A model generated the notes under the pieces. It did no database searches. It was not told the origin of the DNA and saw nothing but the letters and a program-made list of their open reading frames with translations. A program made the position numbers and the translations under genes. From assembly GCA_000226015.1 (NCBI GenBank), contig JH153569.1, positions 89,054-119,593 on the forward strand: a stretch of DNA of 30,540 nucleotides, written 5' to 3'. The DNA comes from Mnemiopsis leidyi. Taxonomy: Eukaryota > Ctenophora > Tentaculata > Lobata > Bolinopsidae. Positions 10,632 through 21,910 of this stretch are shown in pieces (within the stretch, counting starts at the first letter, position 1; the number at the start of each line of letters is the position of its first letter).

Positions 10632-11177
10632 AAAGTACCTGCAGCTCTAGTCTTTTCTATAATAAGTGTTTCTCCTTGACGACAGACTGAACTAAAGTTC
10701 GAGTGAAATATAAGCTTTGCTACTATTGCTAATTTATCGAAGTTTAGATCAATATTACGCGATAGACGCTGCTCACATAGCATTGCTGACCTACATATAA
10801 GCATCTTACCAACGACTGCACAGGAATGTAGTCCACTAGTCCGGTATCAGACAGTGAAATATAAATTTTATTTCCTCGCTATTTACTAGGGCTACTTTAC
10901 TTTATAGTCTTCGTCCAAAACTATATGTCTATCTGCAATTTGGGACCAGACGGAACAAAACAGCTGTAGCTTTTATCGATTAAAGTTTATATGGTGAGAA
11001 ATTCTTTTTAAGACTGTGAAAACGTGGAACAACAATTTTTGCATAATTGCATGATCGTTTCCCTTCTTAGTTCTTTAGATATCGAAAATAAGAAACGAAT
11101 TACTCAGATTAAAAGGACTTTATCGAGATTAACAATGCTAGGAGTCAAGAGTTAACGAAACCACAATATTTTTCACA

Positions 11178-11421
11178 ATGAGGAACGGTATCTTGGGAAA
11201 ATGTCTCATATTATTTGTATCATCTGGCTGTCAGATTCTGACAGCGATTGATCAAATTAAGAAGTTAGGTACGACTAATCAGTATTGAGAAATATGTTTA
11301 AGAAAAACTGTTTCTTATGCTCATGTCTAAAATTCGTATATATGTAAAGTAAATAAAATCAAAGAAATGTTACCATATGAAGACAAAACCTTCAGGTTTC
11401 AACCTTGGTATTCAAATTTAA
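11178..11421 (+). CDS. weak candidate: short secreted peptide
   Basis: An ATG at 11178 opens 30 codons that look like a signal peptide: short basic start MRNGILGK, then a hydrophobic core CLILFVSSGC, then a polar stretch. The frame meets a possible donor (TTAG|GTACGA at 11268/11269). The first acceptor of matching phase (CCTTCAG, exon from 11396) reaches TAA at 11421, giving 38 residues. Other downstream acceptors are possible. Support is one hydrophobic segment plus mediocre splice sites. Confidence 0.18.
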
Positions 11422-12447
11422 ATTTAAACTATCTTATTTTAATATAAGGAAGAAAATAAGAAAAGAAGAAGTTCATAACTGGGCTCCCTCACCTAAACTC
11501 TCAACTATATTATTCTGCGGCAATAGGAGGAGTTCAGTAAGCAAAGTTTTCGTCTAGTCGATCTAAAAAAGTTGCTGAAACCAACAGTCGGAGGAGGAGT
11601 ATAATTGCAGCTACTTTTTAAATGTGACTTAAACTTGCAGTTTAACGTGATAAATAAGTATATGTCACTGCCGACTACAGAGCCGAGGAGACGAGAAGAA
11701 GTATCGACGAATTATCACTGTTAACTTTATAAACGAACGGAGAGGATCCCGGATTTATAGACGTTGTAAAACTGAGGTGGATATGACGTTGCAGGAACTG
11801 ATAAATATAAATACCGTAATTACGTTTAGTGCTTTCTCGCAAGTCTCGATCGGAAATTTATATTGACTATCGAAATACATTCACTATTAGAAATCTGATC
11901 TCATTAATCAAAGCACTCATAATCTCATAGTTTTTATATCATCTTAATTTGACCAGTCACAAAAAATATTGTACTCTCTGCAGTGATCATTTAAAAATAA
12001 GTTGTCAAAAATACGCACTTATACAGCAAATGTTACCGTTCAGAAGATTAATATCTACAGAGTGAACTTCAAGATTAGTGTTCATACGCGCGGAAACTAG
12101 CAGCAGTTTGTTGCATTAAGTTGCAATAGTTCGCCACTTTCAACCCTCCTAAACAGCTCAAGTTTGTAGCCGCTATGTGTACTTCTACTTCTCAGCTTGC
12201 CTGCCAGAGCTTTGTTTTTGACTACAAAAGTTTGCGTTTAGATTAAAATAAACGTTCATATTGCATCATTATCAATAACATCGGTTAAAAGAATTGTAGT
12301 GATTCGATGCAAAGATTTATATTTTACTATTAACCAACAAATGCGACATGGTTAAGCTTAATTATGTTATGAAGAGTACTGTGTTATGATACTTGAAACA
12401 CAACGAAATTTAATATACCGATGCAAAAGTATAAACACAACTACTTC

Positions 12448-12565
12448 TGCACTAAAGATCTGGATATGTGCCTAGCCTGGCGAACTTAGTGGACATCCTT
12501 GCTGTACGGCATGTTAAACAAGGAATGGAAGCTAAGGGGTTCCGTGCAGTCAAATCTTTAGTGCA
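12448..12565. repeat. 118-bp element with 12-bp terminal inverted repeats
   Basis: TGCACTAAAGAT at 12448-12459 is the exact reverse complement of ATCTTTAGTGCA at 12554-12565. The interior is richer in G and C than the flanks and contains a small stem (TCCTTG...CAAGGA). No target-site duplication is evident. It could be a MITE-like element or a structured RNA; no coding frame. Confidence 0.5.
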
Positions 12566-13175
12566 ACCTTTACATCAAGTGACAAAATTAAAATTTGAGG
12601 TTACAAGTGAAACTTTTCTACTTTATTAGCAAGATTAGGTGCTATAATAAGAATAGCAATTATTGGCCGGTTTTAAATTCAATCAGCAAAGGTGTTGGTA
12701 TTTTACTATTTTACTCAATTTTCACCTTCCCATTATATTCGAAAGAGGTGCATGGACGCTAATTATCGCTTTTAACAACTTAAGCAGTTTCATGAACACA
12801 AATATCTTACCGTTAAAGTGTCATATTATCGTTAAAATTTGACACAGATAAATTTGATGACAGTGTTTGCCAGACTGTGAAGAATGTTGAGGGGGTACTA
12901 AATGGTGTGTCAAATTCTTCAAGTATTAAATTTATTCTGGACAGCGCTGATTATAATTAAGCCTACAATACAGCCTTTTAAATTTGAGATAGTGCCATAT
13001 AAGACCATATGAGTTGATAGGCAGCATCAAAAAGGTCTTATAGGCTGGTTTAAAATGTAAGAGCTGATCCCACATTTTCTGAAGCGCTCCAAGACTCTCA
13101 CTTTCACACATAATAAACTGCTTTTTTGAATTCCTTACATGATGCATTGAATATCAATTCTAGGCAATATCCATG

Positions 13176-13245
13176 AAGCCCAACCCATTTCGCGAACCAG
13201 TTCGCGTACTGGTTCGTGAACTGGTTCGCGTACTGGGTCGGGCTT
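13176..13245 (-). promoter_or_regulatory. 70-nt hairpin downstream of zinc-finger stop
   Basis: Arms 13176-13208 and 13213-13245 pair base for base around a 4-nt loop (13209-13212): 13176-13187 with 13234-13245 (one mismatch), 13191-13203 with 13218-13230 without a mismatch, then a short apical stem with one G-U and one mismatch. It lies about 200 nt after the stop codon of the minus-strand zinc-finger gene, so it is probably in that mRNA's 3' untranslated region. Parts of it also repeat with a 12-bp period (ACTGGTTCGCGT-like units). Confidence 0.8.
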
Positions 13246-13445
13246 CTTGGATACTGCCCAATTCTGAAAATTCTAAAGACACAAATTCGTTTCCAAAAAC
13301 GGAGCAATTAATGCAATAGATCATTACATTGTCATAAAACCCAAGTAGCACATCAAGCTTACTCGATCCATGATATATGTACCAAGTAAAAGTCTACAGT
13401 CTAAAAGTAAGTAAGCTTCGATTCCGAATCCAAGCAATTCGGACA

Positions 13446-16400
13446 TCAAGAAATTAGATTGTAGGAGTGAGCCTCTTTCCCACTGTCCCGAATGGTAATT
13501 CTATTTTTACTAGGAAATGGAGCTGACGATTCGTATAGAAGATTATGCTCCGTAAAGTGGTTGTTTAGGTGCTGTTCCAACGTCTTTCTGTCTCCCACTC
13601 TGTAATAGACTTGTGTTAATGTGTTGGTGACAAAACATTGCAAATGTAGCAGTTAAATATTCGCTTACTGTTACCACTACTGAGCATACATGGTTTTACC
13701 ACTACTGAGCATGCATGGTTTTCTTATACTTAATCGTGATAATTTATTTTATTAACTCATGATAGCTGTCAACTTAGGGATCCTCATATAGTCTCATACT
13801 GACAAATCAGGACATAATATAATTGAATAATTGATGCAAAATCAGAATCATAGTTTTTCACACACAACATGAAAATAACCTCTGTTTGCAGACGTGACAA
13901 TTAAAATTACCTCTGTTTGCAGACGTGACAATTAAAAGGTCGAAGGGAGGGCTCAGTTTTAATGTGATATCTGTAAGTCGAGACACTGCTATGAATCTTC
14001 GGCTTTCCTTCCAGTATGCTCCTGAGGTTAAATTGTCAAACTGCAACTTAGGAACTAAAGAACTAAAACTGTCACGAATTACTTTGCAGTGATAACATAC
14101 TGTTACAGACTTTGCAACGGCCCGAATCAAACATACGACGAACAAAACTTCTGATGAATTAACTTGTTTCACTCTAATAGCAGCAAGAAGATTTATTGAA
14201 TCTCAATCTTCAAATTTAGTAACTTAGCATATTTTCTCTGCAGACTTGAACTTCTTTTCCACTCACATAGTCTCCAAGTAAGTTTCTTCTCTGAGCTTGT
14301 TAAGGTTGAACCTCTTCATCATCTCGTGCCCTGCCTCCAGTCCCTCCTCCGCTATAGGGTGAGAGTGGCATGCGGGAAGAAACTGGTCGCACTGGTCACA
14401 TGTCAGGTAATCCTCTGCGAGATTCGTCGTCAAAATCTATCTAAAAATAATTGATTAATGATTGTTTTACTGGTTTTAGGTCTCTAGTCAACCGAACAAA
14501 ATGTGTATTGATCAAATACATCTCAAGTCTCAACAGAGAGCCAATTAAGGGGTAAAGGTAAACAATTAAGAAATTAGTCACTCAGGCAGTGCTAGAGAAT
14601 ATTTTGAGATCGTGAAAGCATGAAACGGTTCGCATGTCTTGCTTTTGAGGTACCAAAAATGGTTGTGTAGATTTTAGAAATTTCCTAAAAATGGTGCCAG
14701 TCACTCTACCTTAATAATGAAAGAATAATTCAGATTATAAAACGGTTTCCATGACTTTTTCTCATATATCACTGTGTTAAGAGTTTTGGACTGTTGAATC
14801 TTAACCGGAAAACTTTTTCGTGTGGAATTGTCTTTTCGCTAATGTTAAATGTACAGAGGCGTCATGCAGTATTTATATTGACAACACTGAATGCTTGAGA
14901 TGCGACTCATGATTATAGAGTGGTATAAATATATTATGCTATGATAGCACTGTGTCACATGTAAAATGTTTAAAATTTTTAAAAAGGTTAGTTTAGTTAA
15001 GTTAATATTAGAGGGATAAGGCATAAAACTTGATATAACAGGATTTAACATGATTAAACAAATAGTTAAACATGTTTAACTCAGGTTTAAATATGATTCA
15101 ACACAGGATTAGAGATGATTGAACAATCAATAATAATAATAATCCTTGTAATCCTTGTAATCCTTGTAAAATAAAAGTGGATGGCCACGATTTGATGCTG
15201 GAGGGCTGAAAATCCTGCAAAATTTACCGGAATATAGAACAGAATGTTGCTGCAGATCTCTGAGAGTGGTGAATTTCTCCTCGCAGAATTTACATGTGAG
15301 TGGGTTTTCCCTAATCTTGTTATTCACGCTGTAATCCTGAAATATATTACACATGATAAATCATAGAATATATTAGGCTACTCAGATAAACCTGTGTCGT
15401 TGACATGAATATGTGAAGTGCAAACTGCAAAGTTTCAAAGTATATTTTTAACTTTTTTAAAGTGCAGTTGTTTAATTCTCTGTACAATCACAATAATTAA
15501 GAATTGACTTGGTTGTGGCCAATGCCAGGCAACGTCTGACTACGTTAATGATAATAACTAACCAATACAGTCAATAAACTGGAAAACTGGATCACGGATG
15601 TAGTATAAATATAATGATCTGAAGTCGGTTAATTATCTTTATTGGAGAATTTGTCAAGTTGACCGTTGTCTGCTATAATGGTTGACAAACCTTTGTGGCA
15701 TCCACATAGTGCTTTCTAACATGCGATTTGAAGATGTCGAAGGTTGTAAAGGTCTTGTCACATATGGAGCATTCATTTTCGCGACGATGCCACCGACGGT
15801 GTCTGAAACATTAGTTCCGTGTCGTTTTTGATACTGTTTGGATCAATTGTCATGATTTAATCAATCATCGTCTGCCTGCAGTGTCATCCAATTCGCTAAT
15901 AAAGTTCTAGTCCTTGAAAAGATACATAAGCATATCAACTAGTAAAGCTAAGCTTCAAACACTTCCAAAAGCTCAATAGATCTAATCTGAACTAGTCCTT
16001 GAAAAGAAACAATTCCAATGGACTAAATAAAGATCAAAACAATTCCAGGTACTTACAGTTGAAGGTCCTGGACAGTATTACAGCGACGTCGACACTGCAG
16101 ACACGGGTACGGTAATATCGCGTCAGGGTGATCCACAGGTAGTATGTCATAGCGAGGTTGAAGTGAGAGGAGAAGGGAATCGCTGGAGGGGAAAGTTTGT
16201 TGTTTGATATAGAGATATTTTAAAAAGATCGGTTTAGGTGAAAAATGGGCGACTCCAATTCCTTTGTTTTAGTAAAAGTCTTTATACGATTTGTTATTGA
16301 TCATCCATCAAGTAGTATAATGAGCCATTGTAGCGAGAAGATTTTTTCCGGTCAGAGTTTGATAAATTAGACATATATATGCTTTTGATTCGAAGCTGTT

Positions 16401-16652
16401 ATAGCCATCTGATCTATCCTAACCAAATTGTCGTGCAAAGCATGACAAGTTGAAGTAACGTAGATCTAAGTAAAGAGTATTGCAATTATCAAAATATCAA
16501 CGTAAGAAAATTATCATTTTTACGCAAAACGGCTGACTATGAGTAGATGAATTTCGTTGTGTCAAGCTGATGCAGATGTAATAACACATTGTATTTATCT
16601 AGAAATAATCACGAAAAAGTACTTACTTGACATCCTCACGGCAATCTCCCAT
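13446..16652 (-). CDS. C2H2 zinc-finger protein, complete six-exon gene
   Basis: Probable nucleic-acid-binding protein of 224 residues. Exons: 16627-16652 (ATG, starts MGDCREDV), 16057-16182, 15691-15802, 15228-15336, 14267-14414 and 13446-13599 (stop TAA at 13446). All five junctions keep phase. Finger 1 is C36-x2-C39-x12-H52-x3-H56, interrupted by an intron just before H52; finger 2 is C62-x2-C65-x12-H78-x3-H82. Finger 3 has C103, C106 and H119 but Tyr123 where the second His belongs. A further CxxC (C130, C133) is followed by C140, H141 and H143, and only far downstream by H184-x3-H188. The linkers do not match the classical TGEKP type. A start further upstream is unlikely because the sequence runs into a (CT)n tract. 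The least certain acceptor is that of exon 5 (CTCGCAG). Orthology not assigned. Confidence 0.85.
13671..13720. repeat. 25-bp tandem duplication in zinc-finger intron
   Basis: Two adjacent copies beginning TTACCACTACTGAGCAT, one mismatch, between exons 5 and 6 of the zinc-finger gene. Confidence 0.95.
13879..13940. repeat. 31-bp tandem duplication in zinc-finger intron
   Basis: Two adjacent copies beginning CCTCTGTTTGCAGACGTGAC (13879 and 13910) in the last intron of the zinc-finger gene. Confidence 0.93.
15140..15167. repeat. 9-bp tandem repeat, three copies
   Basis: TAATCCTTG repeated three times after a short TAA run, in the intron between exons 4 and 5 of the zinc-finger gene. Confidence 0.95.
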
Positions 16653-16772
16653 ATTTTTGCAAAAAAAACGTCACCAGTATCAGCAGAATAATTCCGAACG
16701 ATTGCAAGACTGCTTAACAAGCACTGATTTGTGAGTTTAAATCTTTTAGTGCTTGCTGCAAAATATTGAACG

Positions 16773-17002
<230 letters not shown>

Positions 17003-17016
17003 NNNNNNNNNNNNNN
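17003..17016. other. assembly gap (14 N)
   Basis: Fourteen Ns at the edge of the microsatellite; the real gap may be longer. Confidence 1.
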
Positions 17017-17068
17017 ACACAACTCTACACAGGATACACCTGCCGTGGTGACGAACTGATCGGCAAGT

Positions 17069-17093
17069 CACGTGACTCAGGGGGTGTCACGTG
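17069..17093. promoter_or_regulatory. paired E-boxes upstream of zinc-finger gene
   Basis: GTCACGTGAC occurs twice, with cores CACGTG at 17069-17074 and 17088-17093, exactly 19 bp apart. They lie about 420 bp upstream of the zinc-finger ATG and may mark its promoter. Confidence 0.6.
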
Positions 17094-17467
17094 ACCTCGT
17101 TAGGCCTACCAATGCCCTAATTGGGAAAGAGCTGCTCTCGAGCAAGCTTCTCAGATGGTGACGAAGGCAGACCATATTAGGAAGAGAAGGGGCTCATATC
17201 CTTATACGGTCAAAATAGTTTTTCTCGATTCTTATACTTATGACACACCCATTTCCTTAAAAATTTATACCATCGTGATCAGGAGATCACTGGCTATACA
17301 ACGGTACTTAACCCCAAAATTTTTTTTGATGTGACCTAAAAACCGGCCTCGCTAGTGGACATTTGCTTGCACTGATCGCTTCCCTACACATGACCCAGTA
17401 GTAAAATCGGTACTATAATTCTATAATCGAATCTTGTTGTCTGTTGGGCGCAGGTTGGGCGTCAATC

Positions 17468-17532
17468 ACCAGTAGGGAGCTGGTACCAGTAGGAAGCTGG
17501 TACCAGTAGGAAGCTGGTACTAGGAAGCCGGT
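17468..17532. repeat. 17-bp minisatellite
   Basis: Three full copies of ACCAGTAGGAAGCTGGT (starts 17468, 17485, 17502; the first has one substitution) and a partial degenerate fourth copy. Confidence 0.95.
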
Positions 17533-17740
17533 TTGGCGCCAGTGTGAATTTTTTAAGAAATGACGAAAAAGCACATTGTGATCAACTTTTATTTTTTAAT
17601 CATGGCAGTACACACATATTCTTGAGATATGAATTTAAAAGATAAAGGTAAAATTAAGTGGATAAAGATACAATTAAATGGGTAAAGATAAAATTGGATG
17701 TTTTCTTAATGCGAGTTTCTTGTGATTTCTGATCAAATTA

Positions 17741-18200
17741 TCTGGGTCCCTACCGCCGCAGAAGGCTATTCCTAGTCTTCTGTATCTTAACCTGTACCTG
17801 CCGGCATACTTCAGTAATTGTGCTGATCGCTTCAGGGAAAGATCTGATGACTCTAGTGAAAGAGCTGGTGACTTTAGTGAAACTTCTGGTGACAGTGGGA
17901 AAGGCTTTAAGGGATTCCTTCGAGAGCATGTAAGATTATATCCAAGGTTTGTTCGACAATGGGGTTTGTCTGGCTGTCAAAGATCTTCAGAATGGATGCT
18001 TCTTGTGATGAACGTTTATTGAATGAGATGGTAACCTCGGTCTGGTCGACTGGAAACCATAAGAATTCCACTTCAGAAACCGACTTTGAAGGTGCGACCA
18101 TTGATGAGATGCCTCCTCAAAAATGGGTCTACATGGTTAGATTTGACATCTGGCTCCCTACCGCTGCAGTAGGCTATTCGTAGTCTTCTGTATCTTAACC
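17741..18200. repeat. pair of 52-bp direct repeats, 408 bp apart
   Basis: Copies at 17741-17792 and 18149-18200 differ at about five positions. Both contain CTATTC, TAGTCTTCTG and TATCTTAACC in the same order. They flank the small coding remnant described at 17750-18101. Confidence 0.9.
17750..18101 (-). pseudogene. small heptad-repeat coding remnant, apparently frameshifted
   Basis: Minus-strand frame A (18101 to TAA at 17907) reads 64 hydrophilic, coding-like residues. Just before its stop, frame B (ATG at 17929, TAG at 17750) continues for 59 residues. Residues 10-44 of frame B are five seven-residue units with Phe or Ile at position 1 and Val or Ala at position 4 (F10-V13, F17-V20, F24-V27, F31-A34, I38-V41), an amphipathic-helix pattern. 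One inserted or deleted base near 17910-17930 would join the frames. It may be a degenerate gene, a frameshift or assembly error, or two unrelated frames. No family recognised. Confidence 0.35.
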
Positions 18201-18369
18201 CATGTTTGATTTCTTATCGAAATCTCGCCAAAATCGAACTAATTCTTGAATTCTGGCAAACTTTAAACCAAAATACTTATAACCGATAAGGCAAGTGAAA
18301 GCGTTAGATAAGAAAGGGAAATTGAAATGACATTAATTGTTTTGCTAGATGGTCTTGATTTTTGTTTTG

Positions 18370-21300
18370 TTAATGGAAAAACTTTAGCCGTCCAGGATCG
18401 TTATCTTCTTCACTGGTCATTTCAACCGTCGAGGTTGAGTTGATATCGTCAGAGGTTACTGAGGGAAGAGTCGTAGAATTAAAAGACGAAGATAATGAAT
18501 CTGAAGGATGGCGTTTCTCCTTACGGAAATTATTTAGCTGCTTCTCTGAAGGATTTTCTTTTACATTATGGAGTTTATCTTTTTCATTTGATTCGTAAAT
18601 GTTCGGTTCTGTAAGAAACACGGATTGGGGAATTTTATCACTGACATTGTCACTCGCAGATATAGAAGTGGACGATGACCTTGGATCGCAGTAGGGCAGA
18701 TCTTGCAAATTTTGGTTGCGAATGTGACCCAAATTGTTTAGATTATCTTCCATGTTGTGGCTTTTCTGATCTTCAAACATATTTTCAGATACAACCGATC
18801 CCATGCTCGATGGGGTGGTCGAGCAAAATAAGCTGTCGATTCTTCGAACAAGGGATTCTCGTTTGTCAATGTCTGGGGTGACTGCGTCCTCTCGTCCAAA
18901 AACCTGCTTTGAAGGGTCTATATTTTGAAGAGGTTCTTCAATTTCCATATAAGGTAAAGTAGAATTGTTACTCGACTCAACCTGATGCTTTAGCAGAGCT
19001 TTTTTACCAGATTTCTCGGTTTCACTGGACTGAACGTTTAACCCTAACGTTGGTTTTTCATTTTCGTTAACTTCGACTTTATTTTCGGTCGAGACTGATG
19101 ATGATTTGAAGTTTGCCGAACAAGAGAGAACTATGAGCGAAGAGTCTGTGTCTGATGAAGATTTGATCTCGTCGCTAGCGGAGGAGTTGTCAGTTAATCT
19201 TATTGCTTCCTCTTTATTTTCTTTTGACAAACTAAGGAACTGTTTTAGTGTCTTAACGCTGCTGATCAATTGTTCAGAGTTCTTGCTGGGATCTGACTCT
19301 GTTATATAATGGCGCGAAACCGGCTTGTTTACAGGATTCAGTCCTAAATTTCCGGATTTTCTTAGAGCTTGTAGAACTTCATATACCGATCCCGCATCCA
19401 TTTTCCCCCTGCGACCTGAAATTAAACTTTTCACATTTATTTTCATCGCCACTTAAGTTGTGAAAATAAGTTGAGGCAAAGTGAGAAGACAGAATGGTCT
19501 CTGAAAACTTTTTTCCTTTATTCATTTATATTCCATAGTCAGCCTTACCTGTGCAGTTAACGATATCTGAGCTGCTTAATTCTTCGTGACTTTCTGAGTT
19601 CTGTAACCTATGTGGAGCAACTGCTCTCGTACTTCGGCCAGGTTTGTGTGACATCTGATCAACCCTATTGAGATGAAGATTCAGTTGCTGATTAGGGGGA
19701 GGCTGTTTTTCACTGAATGGTATAGAAGTACGGCATAAGGAAAAAGGGGTTTTTTCCGGCTAGCCGGACAACTTCACAACATCAATGACAGAGTGGTTTG
19801 ACCAGTTGATCGGGTACCCAATCAGTTGATCTTGTTAAGTTATAAACGACAACTTGAGTTAACCACAAGTCTTGTGATCCTTGAGTTAAGCGTTAATTCG
19901 GCACAAATCGAAGTTAAATGTTAGTTTTGAGTTCAACCTCTTTAACAATAACTTAAATTCATACGTACACTTGCAAAATATGAGGTTCCTTTTGTATAAG
20001 TTTCGCATTTATTTGTGACCATTTTCTTGTTCTGAAAGATTCCACTTTGTCTAGCGTTGTATCACCTTTAACACTGAAGATGTAAAACACCTCTTACGAT
20101 TGACACATTTGAATCAATGATTATCGATCTAAGCATTCAATATATTGAGCGCTTGAAATCCTAACCACACATATTCAATTATAGAAGCTTAAAGATAGCA
20201 AACTTTTCTTTGATCGTCTCTTGATGGCCCTCACAATGATCAGCTGCCCCAAAGCCAACTCCTGACTGACTTTCATTTTCTGAACCCGCCAGTGTCTCAT
20301 GGTCACTATCAATGTTGTCAGATATTGTTGTGCTACTGTAGGTGTCTACTACACTGGAGGTCGACACTCCCGATGTCTTTACGTACGCTCGTACTGTTTC
20401 TGATTTGGCGGGTTTGACTGGCGGACTAATCTCCCTGAGTAGACAAGATTAGACAAAGTTTGATCCGATATGGTTGTGAATTTGAGAATAGCAATCAGAT
20501 TTGAAGGTTCAATTCAAGAAGCTCATGAGAAATCGGACGACGGACTGCATCTTAAAAAGATTCAGTCCTGTTATAATTGGAGAATACATAAAAATACCAA
20601 TATTTTACTCGTAATATGGTCGTAACCTCTGATCGTGAGCATGTGATTTTAGTTCGTGTATGGCGATATTAACGGCTCGCTGTCTAGTTCGTTTGTTTGC
20701 AGTAGTTGGCCTTGCTGTCCCACTTTGAGGGCCACAGCCGTTGTTCCCATTAGAATTAGATCTTTTCAGTACATTGGGTTGTTTTGGTCTTTGTGGCACG
20801 CGAGTAGACACGTGTAATTCTATATTTTCGCTGTTCGACCTGAGAAGTGTATGATGTTGTTGCAGTTTTAGAGCTGTGTGTATGTTGGAAATATTTACAA
20901 GATGAATCGCACAACGAGATACAAACATGACTTTTAAGCTGTAATTAAGGTCAGAATTAGCTGTCCTTACACGACGTATATCTCCAGATTAAATAAATCA
21001 ATAAATAAAATTTTACACAGCAATACATAGTAACATATAGATATAAAGATGATATATCAATATAAAATCTAAGGGTGTTTCTGAGGTGTGAAAGATGTGA
21101 CAAATCATATTTTCTCTGTAAGTTATAGTAGCACATCCTACTATGACTAAGACCTGGACATTCTTATCACACAACACGAGGACAGTAAAATCAGATAGCA
21201 TAGTCACCTGTCAAATCCAGGATAATTTGGTTGTCTAGAGGAAACCGGTAAAATCTGTATGTCATGTTTTCTCCGGGCGGATTTCTTGTAATCCACTCCG

Positions 21301-21729
21301 CAAATAGCAAGGACTCCGTATTTGACGGAGGACACGACGTCGTACAACCAGCAGTAGTATGCCACCGAGATTATTAGAGCGAAAGTAGCGAGACTGATCA
21401 CTATCACTGCTCCCAACTAGTCAGGTAAGAATATTTTGTTAATATTTGAGTTGAATGATATGATCATATTCCAATTCATTAAATGGGAATGTGGTTCAAG
21501 TTAACATTTTCAAACTCATGATCCATTTCTTAAAAAAAAGATAGAGTTGCCGTTTCCCACACGTGTACACGATCAGAGGACAAGTTTGTAAGTTAAACTT
21601 TAAACAAAAAAAATGTTCGCTCAGTTAAATAATATGTGAAGTTAAGCTTATAATCATTGCTTCGATAATTTCAAACAGCTTAGAAACACTCACGAAGCTC
21701 CAATCGAACTCTTCCTCCACTGGCGACAT
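18370..21729 (-). CDS. single-pass membrane protein with long disordered tail, unknown family
   Basis: Complete 632-residue model. Exons: 21694-21729 (MSPVEEEFDWSF), 21208-21416, 20627-20839, 20204-20434, 19549-19712 and 18370-19415; every junction is phase-consistent. An acidic N-terminus precedes one strongly hydrophobic segment at about residues 13-37 (LGAVIVISLATFALIISVAY), then a weaker hydrophobic patch near 43-52 and the basic cluster KKSARRK. By the positive-inside rule the N-terminus is outside and the tail cytosolic. The rest, about 550 residues, is Ser/Asn/Glu-rich with short basic patches and no folded domain I can see. The last exon alone gives 347 residues. No similarity to a named family recognised. 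An E-box palindrome 50 bp and a five-unit E-box array 180-265 bp upstream probably belong to its promoter. Confidence 0.83.
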
Positions 21730-21777
21730 TCCGACAGCAAACAAGTCCCCAAAAAACTCCGAAACTAACAGAACCAA

Positions 21778-21791
21778 GGGTCACGTGACCC
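21778..21791. promoter_or_regulatory. perfect 14-bp E-box palindrome
   Basis: GGGTCACGTGACCC, centred about 55 bp upstream of the ATG of the membrane-protein gene; a likely site for a bHLH-ZIP factor of the USF/MITF/TFE type, which prefer GTCACGTGAC. Confidence 0.65.
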
Positions 21792-21910
21792 GACAAAGAA
21801 CACTGACAAATCGAAAGGACAACGCTCTGACTACAGTGCAGCAAATGTACACTTCTCTTGTACATCTGCAAGTCTTGATTGTCTCACAAGGAGGTCATCA
21901 AATAGTCGAG

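Larger units (their letters stand above)
10632..13445. other. intergenic stretch, no confident gene
   Basis: Apart from the weak signal-peptide candidate at 11178, the TIR-bounded element near 12.5 kb and the hairpin at 13.2 kb (listed separately), I see AT-rich sequence without paired exons. Open frames such as 10493-10804 and 12932-13351 on the minus strand have no domain signature. The last 250 bp before 13445 probably belong to the 3' untranslated region of the zinc-finger gene. Confidence 0.55.

Noticed and set aside
10493-10804. minus-strand frame with a Pro-rich, coding-like end
   Set aside because: It overlaps the better-supported plus-strand exon 10414-10631; a minus-strand model needed a poor acceptor (GAAACTTAG). 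Kept as the alternative strand call only.
13858-14172. 104-codon minus-strand frame with several Cys
   Set aside because: It lies wholly in the last intron of the zinc-finger gene, includes a 31-bp tandem duplication, and its Cys spacing fits no finger.
17741-18200. the 52-bp direct repeats as LTRs of a retroelement
   Set aside because: Too short, with no primer-binding site, polypurine tract or reverse-transcriptase coding between them.
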